Assembly (NCBI GenBank): GCA_023228825.1
Contig: JALOAL010000001.1
Coordinates: 186,001 to 250,000, forward strand
DNA from: Dehalococcoidia bacterium
GTDB taxonomy: Bacteria; Chloroflexota; Dehalococcoidia; UBA2979
Direction of reading: 5' to 3'
DNA: 64,000 nucleotides
Shown piece after piece: positions 1 through 9,375 of this stretch (within the stretch, counting starts at the first letter, position 1; every line of letters begins with the position of its first letter). The notes below the pieces were generated by a model that did no database searches, had not been told where the DNA came from, and saw only the letters and a list, made by a program, of their open reading frames with translations. A program made the translations under genes and the position numbers.

Positions 1-1394
1 TGGAGGCGCAGCGCGAACGCTCACGCGGCGACGAGCGCTTCCAGGGCGAAGACGACGACATCGCGCAGCGGTACGCCGCGGTGGATGTCGACTCCACGTT
101 CGTGGGCTATGCCGCCGTGGACCACGACTCCCAGGTGGTCCACGTCAAACCGGACGTGCTCGAAGAGGGCGCGGAGGGCGAAGTGGTGCTGGGGGAGACC
201 TCGTTCTACCCGGAGGGCGGCGGCCAGGTGGGCGACCGCGGCGTGATCCGTACCGAGCACGGCGTGTTCCAGGTGATGGACACGCATCGCTACGGCGGCG
301 CCATCGTGCACTTTGGCCGTGTCACCGCCGGCAGCATCTCCCTGGGCGACCGCGCGCACGCCGAGGTGAGCCCCACGTGGCGGCTGGACACGGCGCGCAA
401 CCACACCGCCACGCACCTGCTGCACGCGGCGTTGCGCTTCGTGCTGGGCACGCACGTGCGGCAGGCCGGCTCGTACGTGGGCCCGGACCGCCTGCGCTTC
501 GACTACACACACCCGGAGGCGCCCTCGGACGAGGTGTTGCGCACGATCCAGCGCACGGTGAACGAGAAGGTGCGCGCGGACATCCGCAGCGCCACCTTCG
601 AACTCGACTACGACGAGGCGATGCGTCGCGGCGCCATCGCGTTCTTCGAGGATCGCTACACGGAGCGCGTGCGCATGGTGGAGTACTGCGACTCGCGCGG
701 TCAGGATCCGGCGCACCGGCACACGCCGGAGTGCTACAGCCGCGAACTCTGCGGCGGCACCCACCTGGAATCCACGGGCCAGGTGGGCTCGTTCGTGATC
801 GTTGCGGACACGTCCATCGGCGCCGGCCTGCGGCGCATTGAGGCACTCACCGGCGCCGCGGCGGAGGCGTACATCGAGGAGCGGCTGGGGGTGCTGGACG
901 GGCTGGCGCGGCACTTCCGGGTGCCGGCGCTGGAGGTGCCGGCGCGCATGCAGGCGCTGGAGCAGGCGCTGGACGAACAGCGCAAGAAAGCGGAGGAGGC
1001 GCAGCGTCGTGCCTCCGCCGGCGCGGCGGACGACCTGGCAGCGCGCGCGGAGGACGTGGACGGGGTGAAGGTGCTGGTGAGCCGCGTGGAGGCGGCGGAC
1101 GCCGGGGCGCTGCGCCCCATGGTGGACCGCCTGCGCCAGCAACTTGGCACCGCCTTCATTACGCTGGCTGCGGACATTGGCGGAAAGCCGAACTTCATCG
1201 CGGCCGCCACGGACGACGTGGTCGCCCGCGGGCTCCGCGCAGACGAGGTCGTGAAACTCGCCGCCGGCATTGCCGGGGGTGGCGGCGGTGGCCGTCCGCA
1301 ACTGGCGCAGGCCGGCGGCCGCGACGCCTCGAAGATCGACGAGGCGCTCCGGGCTGCGCGGGCGGCGGTCGGTGAGCGGCTCGGGGAGGCGTAA
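1..1394 (+). CDS. alaS: alanyl-tRNA synthetase, C-terminal part (5' end outside window)
   Basis: The reading frame is already open at base 3, so this is the 3' part (about 463 codons) of a longer gene. It covers the editing and C-Ala regions; the catalytic core lies upstream of the window. The zinc/editing ligands are visible: HTATH at 402-416 and the Cys/His pair of CGGTH at 750-764, the family's HxxxH and CxxxH sites that hydrolyse Ser- or Gly-charged tRNA-Ala. Next come a charged coiled-coil stretch (about 940-1070) and a DHHA1-type domain ending in a run of six glycines near 1275-1295, as in other AlaS proteins. It ends with TAA seven bases before the next gene, so it probably leads the operon into ruvX-mltG. 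The product is cytoplasmic and charges tRNA-Ala. Confidence 0.96.
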   Translation, partial: EAQRERSRGDERFQGEDDDIAQRYAAVDVDSTFVGYAAVDHDSQVVHVKPDVLEEGAEGEVVLGETSFYPEGGGQVGDRGVIRTEHGVFQVMDTHRYGGAIVHFGRVTAGSISLGDRAHAEVSPTWRLDTARNHTATHLLHAALRFVLGTHVRQAGSYVGPDRLRFDYTHPEAPSDEVLRTIQRTVNEKVRADIRSATFELDYDEAMRRGAIAFFEDRYTERVRMVEYCDSRGQDPAHRHTPECYSRELCGGTHLESTGQVGSFVIVADTSIGAGLRRIEALTGAAAEAYIEERLGVLDGLARHFRVPALEVPARMQALEQALDEQRKKAEEAQRRASAGAADDLAARAEDVDGVKVLVSRVEAADAGALRPMVDRLRQQLGTAFITLAADIGGKPNFIAAATDDVVARGLRADEVVKLAAGIAGGGGGGRPQLAQAGGRDASKIDEALRAARAAVGERLGEA

Positions 1395-1400
1395 CTCTCC

Positions 1401-3173
1401 GTGGAGGAATTCCTGAACCGCCTGCTGGCGGCCGCCCTTCGTGCCTGGGACGCCCTTCGCGACACCGCGGAGGACGTGGCCGTGCGCCTGCGCGGCTGGT
1501 GGGCCGACCGCCGCGAGCGCCGCGCACGCAGCGCGGAGGAGAAGGCGGAGCGCGCCTCCAGCGCCGGGGCCGCGGTGGACACCCGCCGCGACCTGGCCGG
1601 CGACGCTGCCGTGGTCATCGCCACCCGAGACGACGACGTGGCCTCCGTGGTGGGGCGCATCGACACTGCCGACACGCTGGAGGTGGTGCTCGTGGTGCGG
1701 CGTGACGCCAAGGCGCTGCGCCGTCCCACCGCCTGGCCGCACATCGCGGCGCACACACGCCGCCGCGGCATCGTCCTCGGCGTGGTGGCGTCGCGAGGGG
1801 ACGTGCGCTCCTACGCGCGGGACAACGGCCTGCGCGCGGCACGGACGCCCGGCGGCCTGCGCCCGGACGACTACGTGCTGCGGGTGGGCGAGCGCGACTT
1901 CACCGTGCCGCCCGTGCCCTGGGGCCGCATCATCCGCGGTTCCATGATCCTCGTGTTCCTCGGGGCCGTGCTCGTGGTGGGGTGCTACCAGGTGCCGTCC
2001 GCGGAGATCCGGCTGATCCCGGACTCGGAGGCGTTCCTCGCCTCCGGCGAGGCGCGCCCGAACGCGATCGTGGACGTCGCGGACGTGGATACGGCGACCA
2101 TTGTGGCCAGCACGCTACGCCGCACGCTGGTCACCGCCGTGACCACCACCACCACCGGCGAGGTGGAGGTGGGCGACCTGGCGGCCACGCTCACGCTGCG
2201 CTTCGCCAACGCGAGCGGGGAGATGGTGCAGATCCCCCAGGGCGCGCGCGTGGCCGCCGAAGATGGCGTGGCCTTCCGCACGGACGAGGTGGTGGACGTC
2301 CCCGCGGACGGCGAGGTAGACGTGACGGCCACCGCGGAGTTCCCCGGTATCGCTGGCAACGTGGCCAGCGGCGCCGTGGTCACCCCAGAAGACCTCCCGG
2401 AGGTCATCACCGTCACCAACATCACGCCCGGCACCGGCGGGACGAACCGCCTTGTGGCCGGGGTCAGCCAGGAGGACGTGGACCGCGTGCGGGCCATTGC
2501 GGACGACGTCCTGAACGGCATTGCCGTGGCCACGCTGGAACTGGCCGTGGAGGAAGGGGAACTGGGCACGCTGATCGCCTCGTCCGTGACGGCGGCGATC
2601 TTCAGCGAGCAACCGCGGCAGTTGCTGGACGAAGCCGCAGACGTGCTGGTGGTGGAGTACACGATCATCGCGGCCGGACTGGTGGTGTCGCCGGCGCAGG
2701 CGGCCGAGTACGGCGAGTTGCTGATCCGCCGTGAGTTGCCCGCCGGGCAGGCGCTCCTGCCCGGTTCGGTGACGGCGGAGGTGATCCCGCCCGAGGAACG
2801 CGGGGGGCAGGTGACGGTCAACGCCTCCGGCCGCATCGCGGCCCTCGAGGAGATCGCCGCCATCGCTGAGCAGGTGGTGGGCATGTCCCCGGGCGACGCG
2901 AGCGCGCTGCTCCAGGAACAACTGGACCTGGACTCGGCGCCGGTGATCGACATCCGTCCCAACTTCATCCCGTGGCTCTGGCTGCCTCGCCGCGCCGACC
3001 ACATCGAGATCGTGATCGCGGGCCCGGAGGTGGAGGAAGCACCGGCCGACGAGACGCCCGAGGGCGACGAGACACCGCCGGCGGAGAGCGAGCAGCCGGA
3101 CGGCCTGAACGGCGACGGCGCGAGTGGTGAGGGTGGCGACGCCGTGGCCACGGACGGCGGCGACGAGGGCTGA
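1401..3173 (+). CDS. baseplate J-like single-pass membrane protein
   Basis: This is a 590-residue protein starting with GTG. Residues 1-60 are basic and alpha-helical. Residues 60-165 form a small alpha/beta region. One hydrophobic segment lies at about 177-197, followed by a large presumably extracytoplasmic part. That part (about 205-450) resembles the baseplate J/gp47 fold: an Ala/Thr/Val-rich stretch, a PQGARV-type turn and a conserved GIAGNV motif. The last 45 residues are acidic and Pro/Glu-rich. Despite the family name, nothing else nearby is phage-like, and similar proteins are known between alaS and ruvX in Chloroflexi. Its function is unknown; a cell-envelope role is an inference from the topology. 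Its stop overlaps the ruvX ATG by one base (TGATG), so translation is probably coupled. Confidence 0.75.
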   Translation: MEEFLNRLLAAALRAWDALRDTAEDVAVRLRGWWADRRERRARSAEEKAERASSAGAAVDTRRDLAGDAAVVIATRDDDVASVVGRIDTADTLEVVLVVRRDAKALRRPTAWPHIAAHTRRRGIVLGVVASRGDVRSYARDNGLRAARTPGGLRPDDYVLRVGERDFTVPPVPWGRIIRGSMILVFLGAVLVVGCYQVPSAEIRLIPDSEAFLASGEARPNAIVDVADVDTATIVASTLRRTLVTAVTTTTTGEVEVGDLAATLTLRFANASGEMVQIPQGARVAAEDGVAFRTDEVVDVPADGEVDVTATAEFPGIAGNVASGAVVTPEDLPEVITVTNITPGTGGTNRLVAGVSQEDVDRVRAIADDVLNGIAVATLELAVEEGELGTLIASSVTAAIFSEQPRQLLDEAADVLVVEYTIIAAGLVVSPAQAAEYGELLIRRELPAGQALLPGSVTAEVIPPEERGGQVTVNASGRIAALEEIAAIAEQVVGMSPGDASALLQEQLDLDSAPVIDIRPNFIPWLWLPRRADHIEIVIAGPEVEEAPADETPEGDETPPAESEQPDGLNGDGASGEGGDAVATDGGDEG

Positions 3174-3586
3174 TGCGCTTCCTGGGGGTGGACGCGGGCG
3201 AGGCCCGCGTGGGACTGGCGGTCTCCGATCCGGAGGGGCGCTACGCGATCCCGCTGGAGGTGCTCCCGGCCAGCGCCGCCTTCCCGGCGATCCGCGCCGT
3301 CGTGGCCCGCGAGGGCATCGCCGTCATCGTCGTCGGGCTGGCGCGGCTGCCTTCCGGGGACGAGGGGGACGCCGCCCGCATGGCCCGGCGCCTGGGCGAG
3401 CGGCTGCGCCGGACGCTGGATGTGCCCGTAGAATACGAGGACGAAACGCTGACCTCGCAGGCGGCGGAGCAAGCCGTGGGGCGAGGCAGGGCCTCGGACG
3501 ATGTAGCCGCATCGATCATCCTGCAGCAGTACCTGGACCGGCGCAGCACGCCGGCAGGAGGGCCGGCGCCGCATGACGATGCGTGA
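3173..3586 (+). CDS. ruvX: RuvX/YqgF family nuclease (pre-16S rRNA processing / Holliday junction resolvase-like)
   Basis: A 137-residue protein of normal family length. It opens with the RNase-H-fold signature GVDAGEARVGLAVSD, whose first Asp is a metal ligand. A second conserved acidic region, EYEDETLTS, is at about residues 84-92, and Asp lies in the C-terminal SDDVAASIILQ helix. YqgF acts in maturation of the 16S rRNA 5' end and was first annotated as a resolvase. The ATG overlaps the previous stop by one base, and the 3' end overlaps mltG by 14 bases, so it lies in the middle of a coupled operon. Confidence 0.93.
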   Translation: MRFLGVDAGEARVGLAVSDPEGRYAIPLEVLPASAAFPAIRAVVAREGIAVIVVGLARLPSGDEGDAARMARRLGERLRRTLDVPVEYEDETLTSQAAEQAVGRGRASDDVAASIILQQYLDRRSTPAGGPAPHDDA

Positions 3587-4682
3587 TCCGCAGACCATCG
3601 CGGTGGTCATCCTCGGCGTGTTCGTGGCGGCGGTGGGCGCGTTCGGGCTGGACCGCATCGCGGCCACGGAAGACGCCGTGGCCGCCGGCATCCAGGAGCG
3701 CAGCCCGGTGACCGCTGGCCGCGTGTCCGTGGAAGGCACGGTGCGGGTCACCATCCAGCAGGGCGCGCTGCCGGACGAGATCGTGGACCGCCTCGCCGCT
3801 GCGGGAGTGGTGGAGGACGCGGAGAGCCTGCGCGCGCTGCTCTACTTCACCTCCACCGGCGGCCTCTTGCGCGCCGGCGAGTATGAGTTCCCGCTGAACA
3901 CCCCGCCCGCCGAGGTCGTCCGGCGGCTACGCGTGGGGCCAGACCTCATCGAGCGCATCACCTTCCGCCCCGGCCTGCGCGTGCAGGAGATCGGCGAGAC
4001 GCTGGAGCGCGAGGACCTCTTCACGGCGGCCGAGTGGCAGCAGGCGGTCGCGGGGACCCCGCCGCGGCCGTTCATGGAGAGGGAGACGGACTTCCTGGGC
4101 TTCCTCATGCCCGGCACGTACGAGATCAAGCCGGAGACCACCGCCGCCGACCTGCTGGCCGCCATGCTCGACCGCTTCGAGGAGGAGGTCACGCCGGGCC
4201 TCATCGCGGAGGCGGAGTCGCAGGGCTGGTCGCTGTACGAGGTGCTGACGCTGGCCTCCGTGGTGGTCAAGGAGGCGGTCCACGACGACGAGAAGCCGGA
4301 GGTGGGAGCCGTCTTCCGGAACCGGGTGGAGCAGGGTATGCCGCTGCAGGCGGACCCCACGGTCCAGTTCGCCCTGACGCTGGGCGAGGGCGGTCCCGCC
4401 AGCGTGGAGGAGTACGGCTGGTGGAAGGCCGGCCTGACGCTGGATGACCTGGGGCTGGACTCGCCCTACAACACCTATTACTACCCGGGCCTCATGCCAG
4501 GCCCCATCGCCAACTCGGACATCGAGGCGATCCGCGCGGTGGTGCGGCCGGCGCCGGTGGACCACCTGTACTTCGTGGCCGGGCCAGAGTGTGACGGGCG
4601 CCACCTGTTTGCCAGCACGCTGGACGCGCACAACGCCAACGTGGAGATCTTCCGCGCCTCCTCCTGCGCCGCGGAGGAGTAG
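3573..4682 (+). CDS. mltG: endolytic murein transglycosylase MltG
   Basis: A 369-residue inner-membrane protein with one N-terminal transmembrane segment (about 8-28) and a periplasmic/exoplasmic YceG domain. MltG cleaves nascent glycan strands and thereby sets their length. A LysM-like region lies at about 60-130. The catalytic region reads LASVVVKEA, then the conserved VFRNRVEQGMPLQADPTVQ block, and YNTYYYPGLMPGPI near the C terminus. In many homologues the residue before KEA is Glu or Gln; here it is Val, while the following Glu is kept. The ATG at 3573 has AGGAGGG ten bases upstream; a second in-frame ATG is at 3579. The gene overlaps ruvX by 14 bases. Confidence 0.92.
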   Translation: MTMRDPQTIAVVILGVFVAAVGAFGLDRIAATEDAVAAGIQERSPVTAGRVSVEGTVRVTIQQGALPDEIVDRLAAAGVVEDAESLRALLYFTSTGGLLRAGEYEFPLNTPPAEVVRRLRVGPDLIERITFRPGLRVQEIGETLEREDLFTAAEWQQAVAGTPPRPFMERETDFLGFLMPGTYEIKPETTAADLLAAMLDRFEEEVTPGLIAEAESQGWSLYEVLTLASVVVKEAVHDDEKPEVGAVFRNRVEQGMPLQADPTVQFALTLGEGGPASVEEYGWWKAGLTLDDLGLDSPYNTYYYPGLMPGPIANSDIEAIRAVVRPAPVDHLYFVAGPECDGRHLFASTLDAHNANVEIFRASSCAAEE

Positions 4683-4688
4683 CGCGCC

Positions 4689-5573
4689 ATGGCCCCCACC
4701 TCCTCACCGCAGACGCGGATCATCGCGCTCCTCGGCCACCCCGTGGAGCACTCGCTCTCGCCGCGCTTCCAGCAGGCGGCGCTGGACGGGCTCGGTATCC
4801 CCGCGCGCTACGAGGCGTGGAACACGCCGCCGGAGGACCTGCGCATCGCCGTGGAGCGCCTGCGCTCGGGCGACCTCATGGGCGCGAACGTGACGGTGCC
4901 GCACAAGGTGGCCGTCATGGCGCTGGTGGACCGTCCAGACGCGCTGGCCGAGCGGGTGGGCGCCGCCAACACCATCGTGAACCGGGGCGGCGTGCTGGAG
5001 GCGACAAACACGGACGTGGCCGGCATCCTCCGCACGTTCGAGGGCGCCCGCGTGCCACTGGCGGGCCAGCGAGTCGTCCTGATCGGCGCGGGCGGCGCGG
5101 CTCGGGCCGTCGTGGTGGCGATGCGCATGGCCCAGGCGGCGCGCGTGACCGTGCTCAACCGCTCGCTGGAGCGCGCCGCGCAACTCGCGCCGCTGGCAGG
5201 GGACGAACTGGACCTGCGTTTCGCGCCCCTGGACGTCCAGGACGAGACCATGCGGAGGGCGCTGCGCACGGCGGCGGTGGTGGTGCAGTCCACCTCCGTC
5301 GGGATGCGTGGGGGGCCTGCGGAGGGCGAATCCCCCGTCCCCGCCGGCCTGGTGGGCGAGGGGCAGGTGGCGTTCGACCTGGTCTACACGCCGGAGGAGA
5401 CGCCGTTCCTGCGCCAGGCCTCGGCCGGCGGGGCGGTGGCGATCGGCGGGCTGGACATGCTCATCCACCAGGGCGCGGAGTCCTTCCGCCTGTGGACCGG
5501 GGTGGAACCGCCGCTGGAGGTGATGTTCCAGGCCGCGCGCGCCGCACTGGACGAGCGCGAGCGCTCGACGTGA
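4689..5573 (+). CDS. aroE: shikimate dehydrogenase
   Basis: A 294-residue enzyme for NADPH-dependent reduction of 3-dehydroshikimate to shikimate in the aromatic pathway. Signature pieces are HSLSPRFQ (substrate binding), ANVTVPHK with the catalytic Lys, NTD with the catalytic Asp in EATNTDVAG, the dinucleotide loop GAGGAARAV at about 130-138, and a C-terminal GGLDMLIHQGAESF. The ATG lies six bases after mltG, with GGAGGAG inside the mltG 3' end as ribosome site. It forms a shikimate cluster with aroC and aroK::aroB downstream. Confidence 0.96.
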   Translation: MAPTSSPQTRIIALLGHPVEHSLSPRFQQAALDGLGIPARYEAWNTPPEDLRIAVERLRSGDLMGANVTVPHKVAVMALVDRPDALAERVGAANTIVNRGGVLEATNTDVAGILRTFEGARVPLAGQRVVLIGAGGAARAVVVAMRMAQAARVTVLNRSLERAAQLAPLAGDELDLRFAPLDVQDETMRRALRTAAVVVQSTSVGMRGGPAEGESPVPAGLVGEGQVAFDLVYTPEETPFLRQASAGGAVAIGGLDMLIHQGAESFRLWTGVEPPLEVMFQAARAALDERERST

Positions 5574-5631
5574 ACCCGCCCGGCAAGGGACACTGACCCC
5601 AGCGACAGTCTCGAGGCGCCGCGCCGCACCT

Positions 5632-6381
5632 GTGCCGCGGCGCGATCGGGGACTGGAGGTTCGTGTGGGTCTCGGCCTGGCCATTGCGATCTGTGTCGCG
5701 ATCTTCGTGATCGTCGGCTTCATGGTGTTTCAGGCGCGCTTCGCGGCCCGCCAGTGGCGCCGTGTGATCGCGGAGGGTGACTCCGGCGCGCTCTCCCAGT
5801 TGCTGGACGACACCTTCGAGGCGTGGCGGCGGGAGCGGCCGAAGCGCGGCACGCCGCCCGCGGACTGGCGCGCGCTGCACAGCGCTGCGCTGGTGGCCGC
5901 GGACCATGAGCGCATCCGCGTCTCGATCCTTGCGGAGCCGGACGTGCAGGTGGTGGAAGGCCGCCGGGAGGAGGTCTCCTCCGCCGCGGTGGTGGCGGAA
6001 CGTGCCGCCGTGCGCATGGTGGAGCGCCTGATGTACGAGGTGCCCTACGTCTCCTTCCAGCACGCCCAGGTGGATGTGCTGACCGAGTTCCGTCAGCCGC
6101 ATGGCGCGGCCGAGACGCGCTGCCTCCTGACCACGCGCGTGACCCGGGAGCAGGCGGCCTACGCCGGCTGGAACGAGGATCCGGAGCGCGAGATCCTGGA
6201 CGAGTGGGACACCCGGCAGGCCTCCGGCCAGGCGTGGGCTGACCCAGACCAGGACGCCATCATCCAGCCCGGGGCGCCGGAGGCGGTGCAGGCGGCCGAG
6301 GACGCGTTGCGTGCGCCTCGCCTCGATCCGAGCGCCGACGCAGGTGACGACGATATGCACGAGAGAGACGGGGACGCATGA
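5632..6381 (+). CDS. membrane-anchored hypothetical protein in the aro operon
   Basis: I do not recognise this 249-residue protein. It has a short basic N terminus, one strongly hydrophobic segment (about 12-34), and a soluble domain with a mixed alpha/beta pattern. That domain includes a WRRVIAEGDSGALSQLL helix that suggests an NTF2- or Tim44-like fold; this is an inference only. The C-terminal 40 residues are acidic. The start is GTG at 5632; no strong ribosome site is seen, and a later GTG at 5665 is possible. The stop overlaps the aroC start as ATGA, so it is translated with aroC. Confidence 0.6.
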   Translation: MPRRDRGLEVRVGLGLAIAICVAIFVIVGFMVFQARFAARQWRRVIAEGDSGALSQLLDDTFEAWRRERPKRGTPPADWRALHSAALVAADHERIRVSILAEPDVQVVEGRREEVSSAAVVAERAAVRMVERLMYEVPYVSFQHAQVDVLTEFRQPHGAAETRCLLTTRVTREQAAYAGWNEDPEREILDEWDTRQASGQAWADPDQDAIIQPGAPEAVQAAEDALRAPRLDPSADAGDDDMHERDGDA

Positions 6382-7589
6382 CGGGGTTCCGCTGGCTGAC
6401 CGCTGGTGAGTCGCATGGCAAGGGGCTGGTGGCCGTGGTGGAGGGGATGCCCGCCGGGGTACCCCTCTCGGCAGATGAGATCGCGGCGGATCTGGCCCGG
6501 CGGCAGCAGGGGTACGGTCGCGGCAAGCGCCAGCAGATCGAGCAGGACCGCGCGGAGATCATGTCCGGGGTGCGTCACGGACTGACGATCGGCTCGCCGA
6601 TCGCACTGACGCTGATCAACCGCGACTTTGAAAACCAGGGGTGGAACGTCCGTATGGCCACGGAGCCCGTGGACCAGGACGTGGAGCGCGTCACGCTGCT
6701 CCGGCCCGGCCACGCGGACCTGGCGGGCACCCAGAAGTACGGTTTCGACGACGTGCGCCCCATCCTGGAGCGCTCCAGCGCCCGCGAGACCGCCGCGCGC
6801 GTGGCGGTGGGCGCCGTGGCTCGCGCGCTCATCCGCGCCGTCGCTGGCATCGAGGTGCATTCGCACACGCTGCAGATCGGCTCGGTGCGCGCGGACGTGC
6901 CGGGGCGCATCGACTGGGCGGCCGTGGACGCCTCGCCCGTCCGCGTCGCCGACCGCGCCGCCGAGCAGCCAATGATCGACGAGGTGGACCGCATCAAGGA
7001 GGCGCTGGACACCATCGGCGGGGTGTTCGAGGTGCGCGCGACGAACGTGCCGTTCGGCCTCGGCAGCCACGTCCACTGGGACCGCAAACTGGACGGGCAA
7101 CTGGCGCAGGCGATCGTGTCGATCAACGCCGTGAAGGGCGTGGAGATCGGAGACGGCATCAGCAACGTGGAACTGCCGGGTTCCGAAGTGCAGGACGTGA
7201 TTCTCCCCGCCGACGCCTGGGAGCGGAAGAAGTGGGAGCGCGCCAGCAACCGCGCGGGCGGCCTGGAAGCCGGCATGACGAACGGCCAGGACATCGTGGT
7301 GCGGGGGTTCATCAAGCCCATCGCCACGGTGCCGCGCCGCCTGCCGACGGCGGACCTCCTCACCGGCGAGGAGGCCACGGCGTTCTACGAGCGCTCGGAC
7401 GTGGCCGTGGTCCCCGCTGCCGGCGTCATCGGCGAGGCGATGGTGGCCATCGTGCTCGCAGGCGCCCTGATCGAAAAGTTCGGCGGCGACCACCTGGCAG
7501 AGATGCGCCGCAACTTCGAGGCGTTCGAGGCGACGGTGGGCCCGCGCGAGGCGACCCCGCCGGAGCCCGCACCGGAAGCGAGGGCCTGA
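6378..7589 (+). CDS. aroC: chorismate synthase
   Basis: A 403-residue enzyme for FMN-dependent conversion of EPSP to chorismate, the last common step of aromatic synthesis. It begins with TAGESHGKGL (family signature 1). It has the RRQQGYGRGKRQQIEQD block, the RSSARETAARVAVGAVAR signature, and the C-terminal RADLLTGEEA-like region here as PTADLLTGEEAT. The length is slightly above the usual 360-390 because of a Pro/Glu-rich tail. It overlaps the upstream gene by four bases and the downstream fusion gene by one base. Confidence 0.97.
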   Translation: MTGFRWLTAGESHGKGLVAVVEGMPAGVPLSADEIAADLARRQQGYGRGKRQQIEQDRAEIMSGVRHGLTIGSPIALTLINRDFENQGWNVRMATEPVDQDVERVTLLRPGHADLAGTQKYGFDDVRPILERSSARETAARVAVGAVARALIRAVAGIEVHSHTLQIGSVRADVPGRIDWAAVDASPVRVADRAAEQPMIDEVDRIKEALDTIGGVFEVRATNVPFGLGSHVHWDRKLDGQLAQAIVSINAVKGVEIGDGISNVELPGSEVQDVILPADAWERKKWERASNRAGGLEAGMTNGQDIVVRGFIKPIATVPRRLPTADLLTGEEATAFYERSDVAVVPAAGVIGEAMVAIVLAGALIEKFGGDHLAEMRRNFEAFEATVGPREATPPEPAPEARA

Positions 7590-9271
7590 TGGCGGCTGCA
7601 CCACGCCAGATCGTGCTCGTCGGCCTGTCCGGCGCGGGGAAGTCCCGCGTGGGGCGCATGCTGGCGGAACGCCTGGGATGGCCATTTGTAGACACGGACG
7701 ACCTGATCACGGAGCGCGAGGGGCGCTCGCCGGCCGAACTGATCCCGGAGCAGGGTGAAGCGGCGTTCCGGGCGGTGGAGGCGAAGGTCGTCGCCGAGGC
7801 CTCGCAGCGTGAGCCGGCGGTGATCGCCACGGGCGGGGGCGCCTTCCAGCGCGCGGACAACCGCCGCGCCCTGGCGGCACGCGGGTACGTGTGTTTCCTG
7901 GACGCCACTCCCGGCGAACTCGCCCGCCGCCTGCGCGAGGATCCAGAGGCCGAGGCGCGCCCCCTGCTGGGCGAAGACCTGGAGGGCCGCCTGGAGGAAC
8001 TGGGCGCGGAACGTCGCGCCGCCTACCTGCTGGCGGACCAGTGGGTGCCCGTGCAACTGCCGGACCCGGAGGCCGCCGTCTCGCGCATCTTGCGCGGGTG
8101 GGCCTCGGACGGCGCGGGGGTGCTGGGCAACGAGCGCCGGCTGGAGCGTTTCGCGGCGGAGACGCCACCACGAGGGCCAGCGGCACTGGTGGACACTGGT
8201 GACTCGAAGTACCCGATCTGGGCCGCCCCCGGCGAACTGGCGCGCCTGGGCGAACGTCTGCGCCAGGTGGGCCTGGAGGGCCGCCGAGTCTTCCTGATCT
8301 CGGACGAGAACGTGATCCAGGCCCACGGCCAGGTGGTGGCGCGCGCGCTGGACGCCGCCGGCATCCCGGGCGCCTCCTACGTCATCCCCCCGGGTGAGGC
8401 CTCCAAGTCCCTCCGCCTCGCGAACGAGATCTACGCGTGGCTGGCCGCGGAGAAGGCGGAGCGCCGTGACGTGGTGGTCGCGCTCGGTGGCGGGGTGGTG
8501 GGCGACCTCGCGGGGCACGTGGCCGCCACGTACCTCCGAGGCATGCCCTTCGTGCAATTGCCCACCTCCACGCTGGCCATGAACGACGCCGCGATCGGCG
8601 GCAAGGTGGCGCTGGATCTGCCCGCCGGCAAGAACCTGGTGGGCGCCTTCCACCAGCCCACCGCCGTGATCGCGGACATCGACACCCTGCGCACGCTGCC
8701 GAAGCGCTCGTTTATCGAGGGCTTCGCGGAGATCATCAAGCACGGCCTGATCCTGGACCGCACGCTGCTGCGCATCCTGGAGGAGCACGCCGCCGCCCTC
8801 TCCTCCGGCGCGCCGGACTGGGACCTGGTGGCGCAGGTCACCACCCGCTCCGCGCGCGTGAAGGCCCTCGTGGTGTCGAGCGACCCGGAGGAGCGAGGGC
8901 TGCGCGCCATCCTGAACTACGGCCACACCATCGGCCACGCCATCGAGCAGGCCACCGGCTACCGGGAGTACCTGCACGGCGAGGCGGTGGCCGTGGGCAT
9001 GATGGGCGCCGCCAGGCTGTCGGTGGAACTCGGCCTGATCGACCAGGAGACGGCCGACCGGCAGGGCGACCTGATCCGCGCCTTCGGCCTGCCGCTGGTG
9101 GCGCCGGGCGTGAACGGCACCGTGGTGCTGGACGCCATGCAGCGCGACAAGAAGGTGGAACAGGGCCGCCAGCGCTATGTGCTGCTGGAGTCCGTGGGCC
9201 GCGCCACCGTCCGCAACGACGTGCCCGCCGACCTGGTGCAGCGCACCGTCGCCGCGCTCGTGCGGGGGTAG
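7589..9271 (+). CDS. aroKB: shikimate kinase / 3-dehydroquinate synthase fusion (AroK-AroB)
   Basis: A 560-residue bifunctional protein. Residues 1-170 are shikimate kinase: P-loop GLSGAGKS at about 13-20, the shikimate-binding DTDD at about 34-37, and TGGG near 79. After a linker of about 30 residues, positions 200-560 are dehydroquinate synthase. That part has NAD-binding GEASKS, the GGGVVGDLAG loop, AAIGGKVALDLPAGKN, EIIKHG, and the zinc-ligand region NYGHTIGHAIE with HGEAVAVGMM. The two activities are steps 2 and 5 of the shikimate pathway. The ATG overlaps the aroC stop (TGATG). The frame stays open 948 bases further upstream through aroC, but that part is antisense-type shadow sequence and was excluded. 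Confidence 0.95.
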   Translation: MAAAPRQIVLVGLSGAGKSRVGRMLAERLGWPFVDTDDLITEREGRSPAELIPEQGEAAFRAVEAKVVAEASQREPAVIATGGGAFQRADNRRALAARGYVCFLDATPGELARRLREDPEAEARPLLGEDLEGRLEELGAERRAAYLLADQWVPVQLPDPEAAVSRILRGWASDGAGVLGNERRLERFAAETPPRGPAALVDTGDSKYPIWAAPGELARLGERLRQVGLEGRRVFLISDENVIQAHGQVVARALDAAGIPGASYVIPPGEASKSLRLANEIYAWLAAEKAERRDVVVALGGGVVGDLAGHVAATYLRGMPFVQLPTSTLAMNDAAIGGKVALDLPAGKNLVGAFHQPTAVIADIDTLRTLPKRSFIEGFAEIIKHGLILDRTLLRILEEHAAALSSGAPDWDLVAQVTTRSARVKALVVSSDPEERGLRAILNYGHTIGHAIEQATGYREYLHGEAVAVGMMGAARLSVELGLIDQETADRQGDLIRAFGLPLVAPGVNGTVVLDAMQRDKKVEQGRQRYVLLESVGRATVRNDVPADLVQRTVAALVRG

Positions 9272-9375
9272 GCCCATGCCCCCGGCGTCCAGGCCGCCCG
9301 CGCCCGCGTCCCCCGTCATCGCGCTCATGGGCCGAAGGTGCGCCGAAGAGGCTGCGTCGATGAAGGAGCACCGTG

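Noticed and set aside
1401..3173. Baseplate-J-like gene as evidence of a prophage
   Set aside because: No other phage genes are near; it is embedded with one-base overlap in a core operon and has a membrane anchor.
6641..7588. Upstream extension of the aroK::aroB frame
   Set aside because: It lies entirely inside aroC in another frame; kinase similarity begins at the ATG at 7589, which overlaps the aroC stop.
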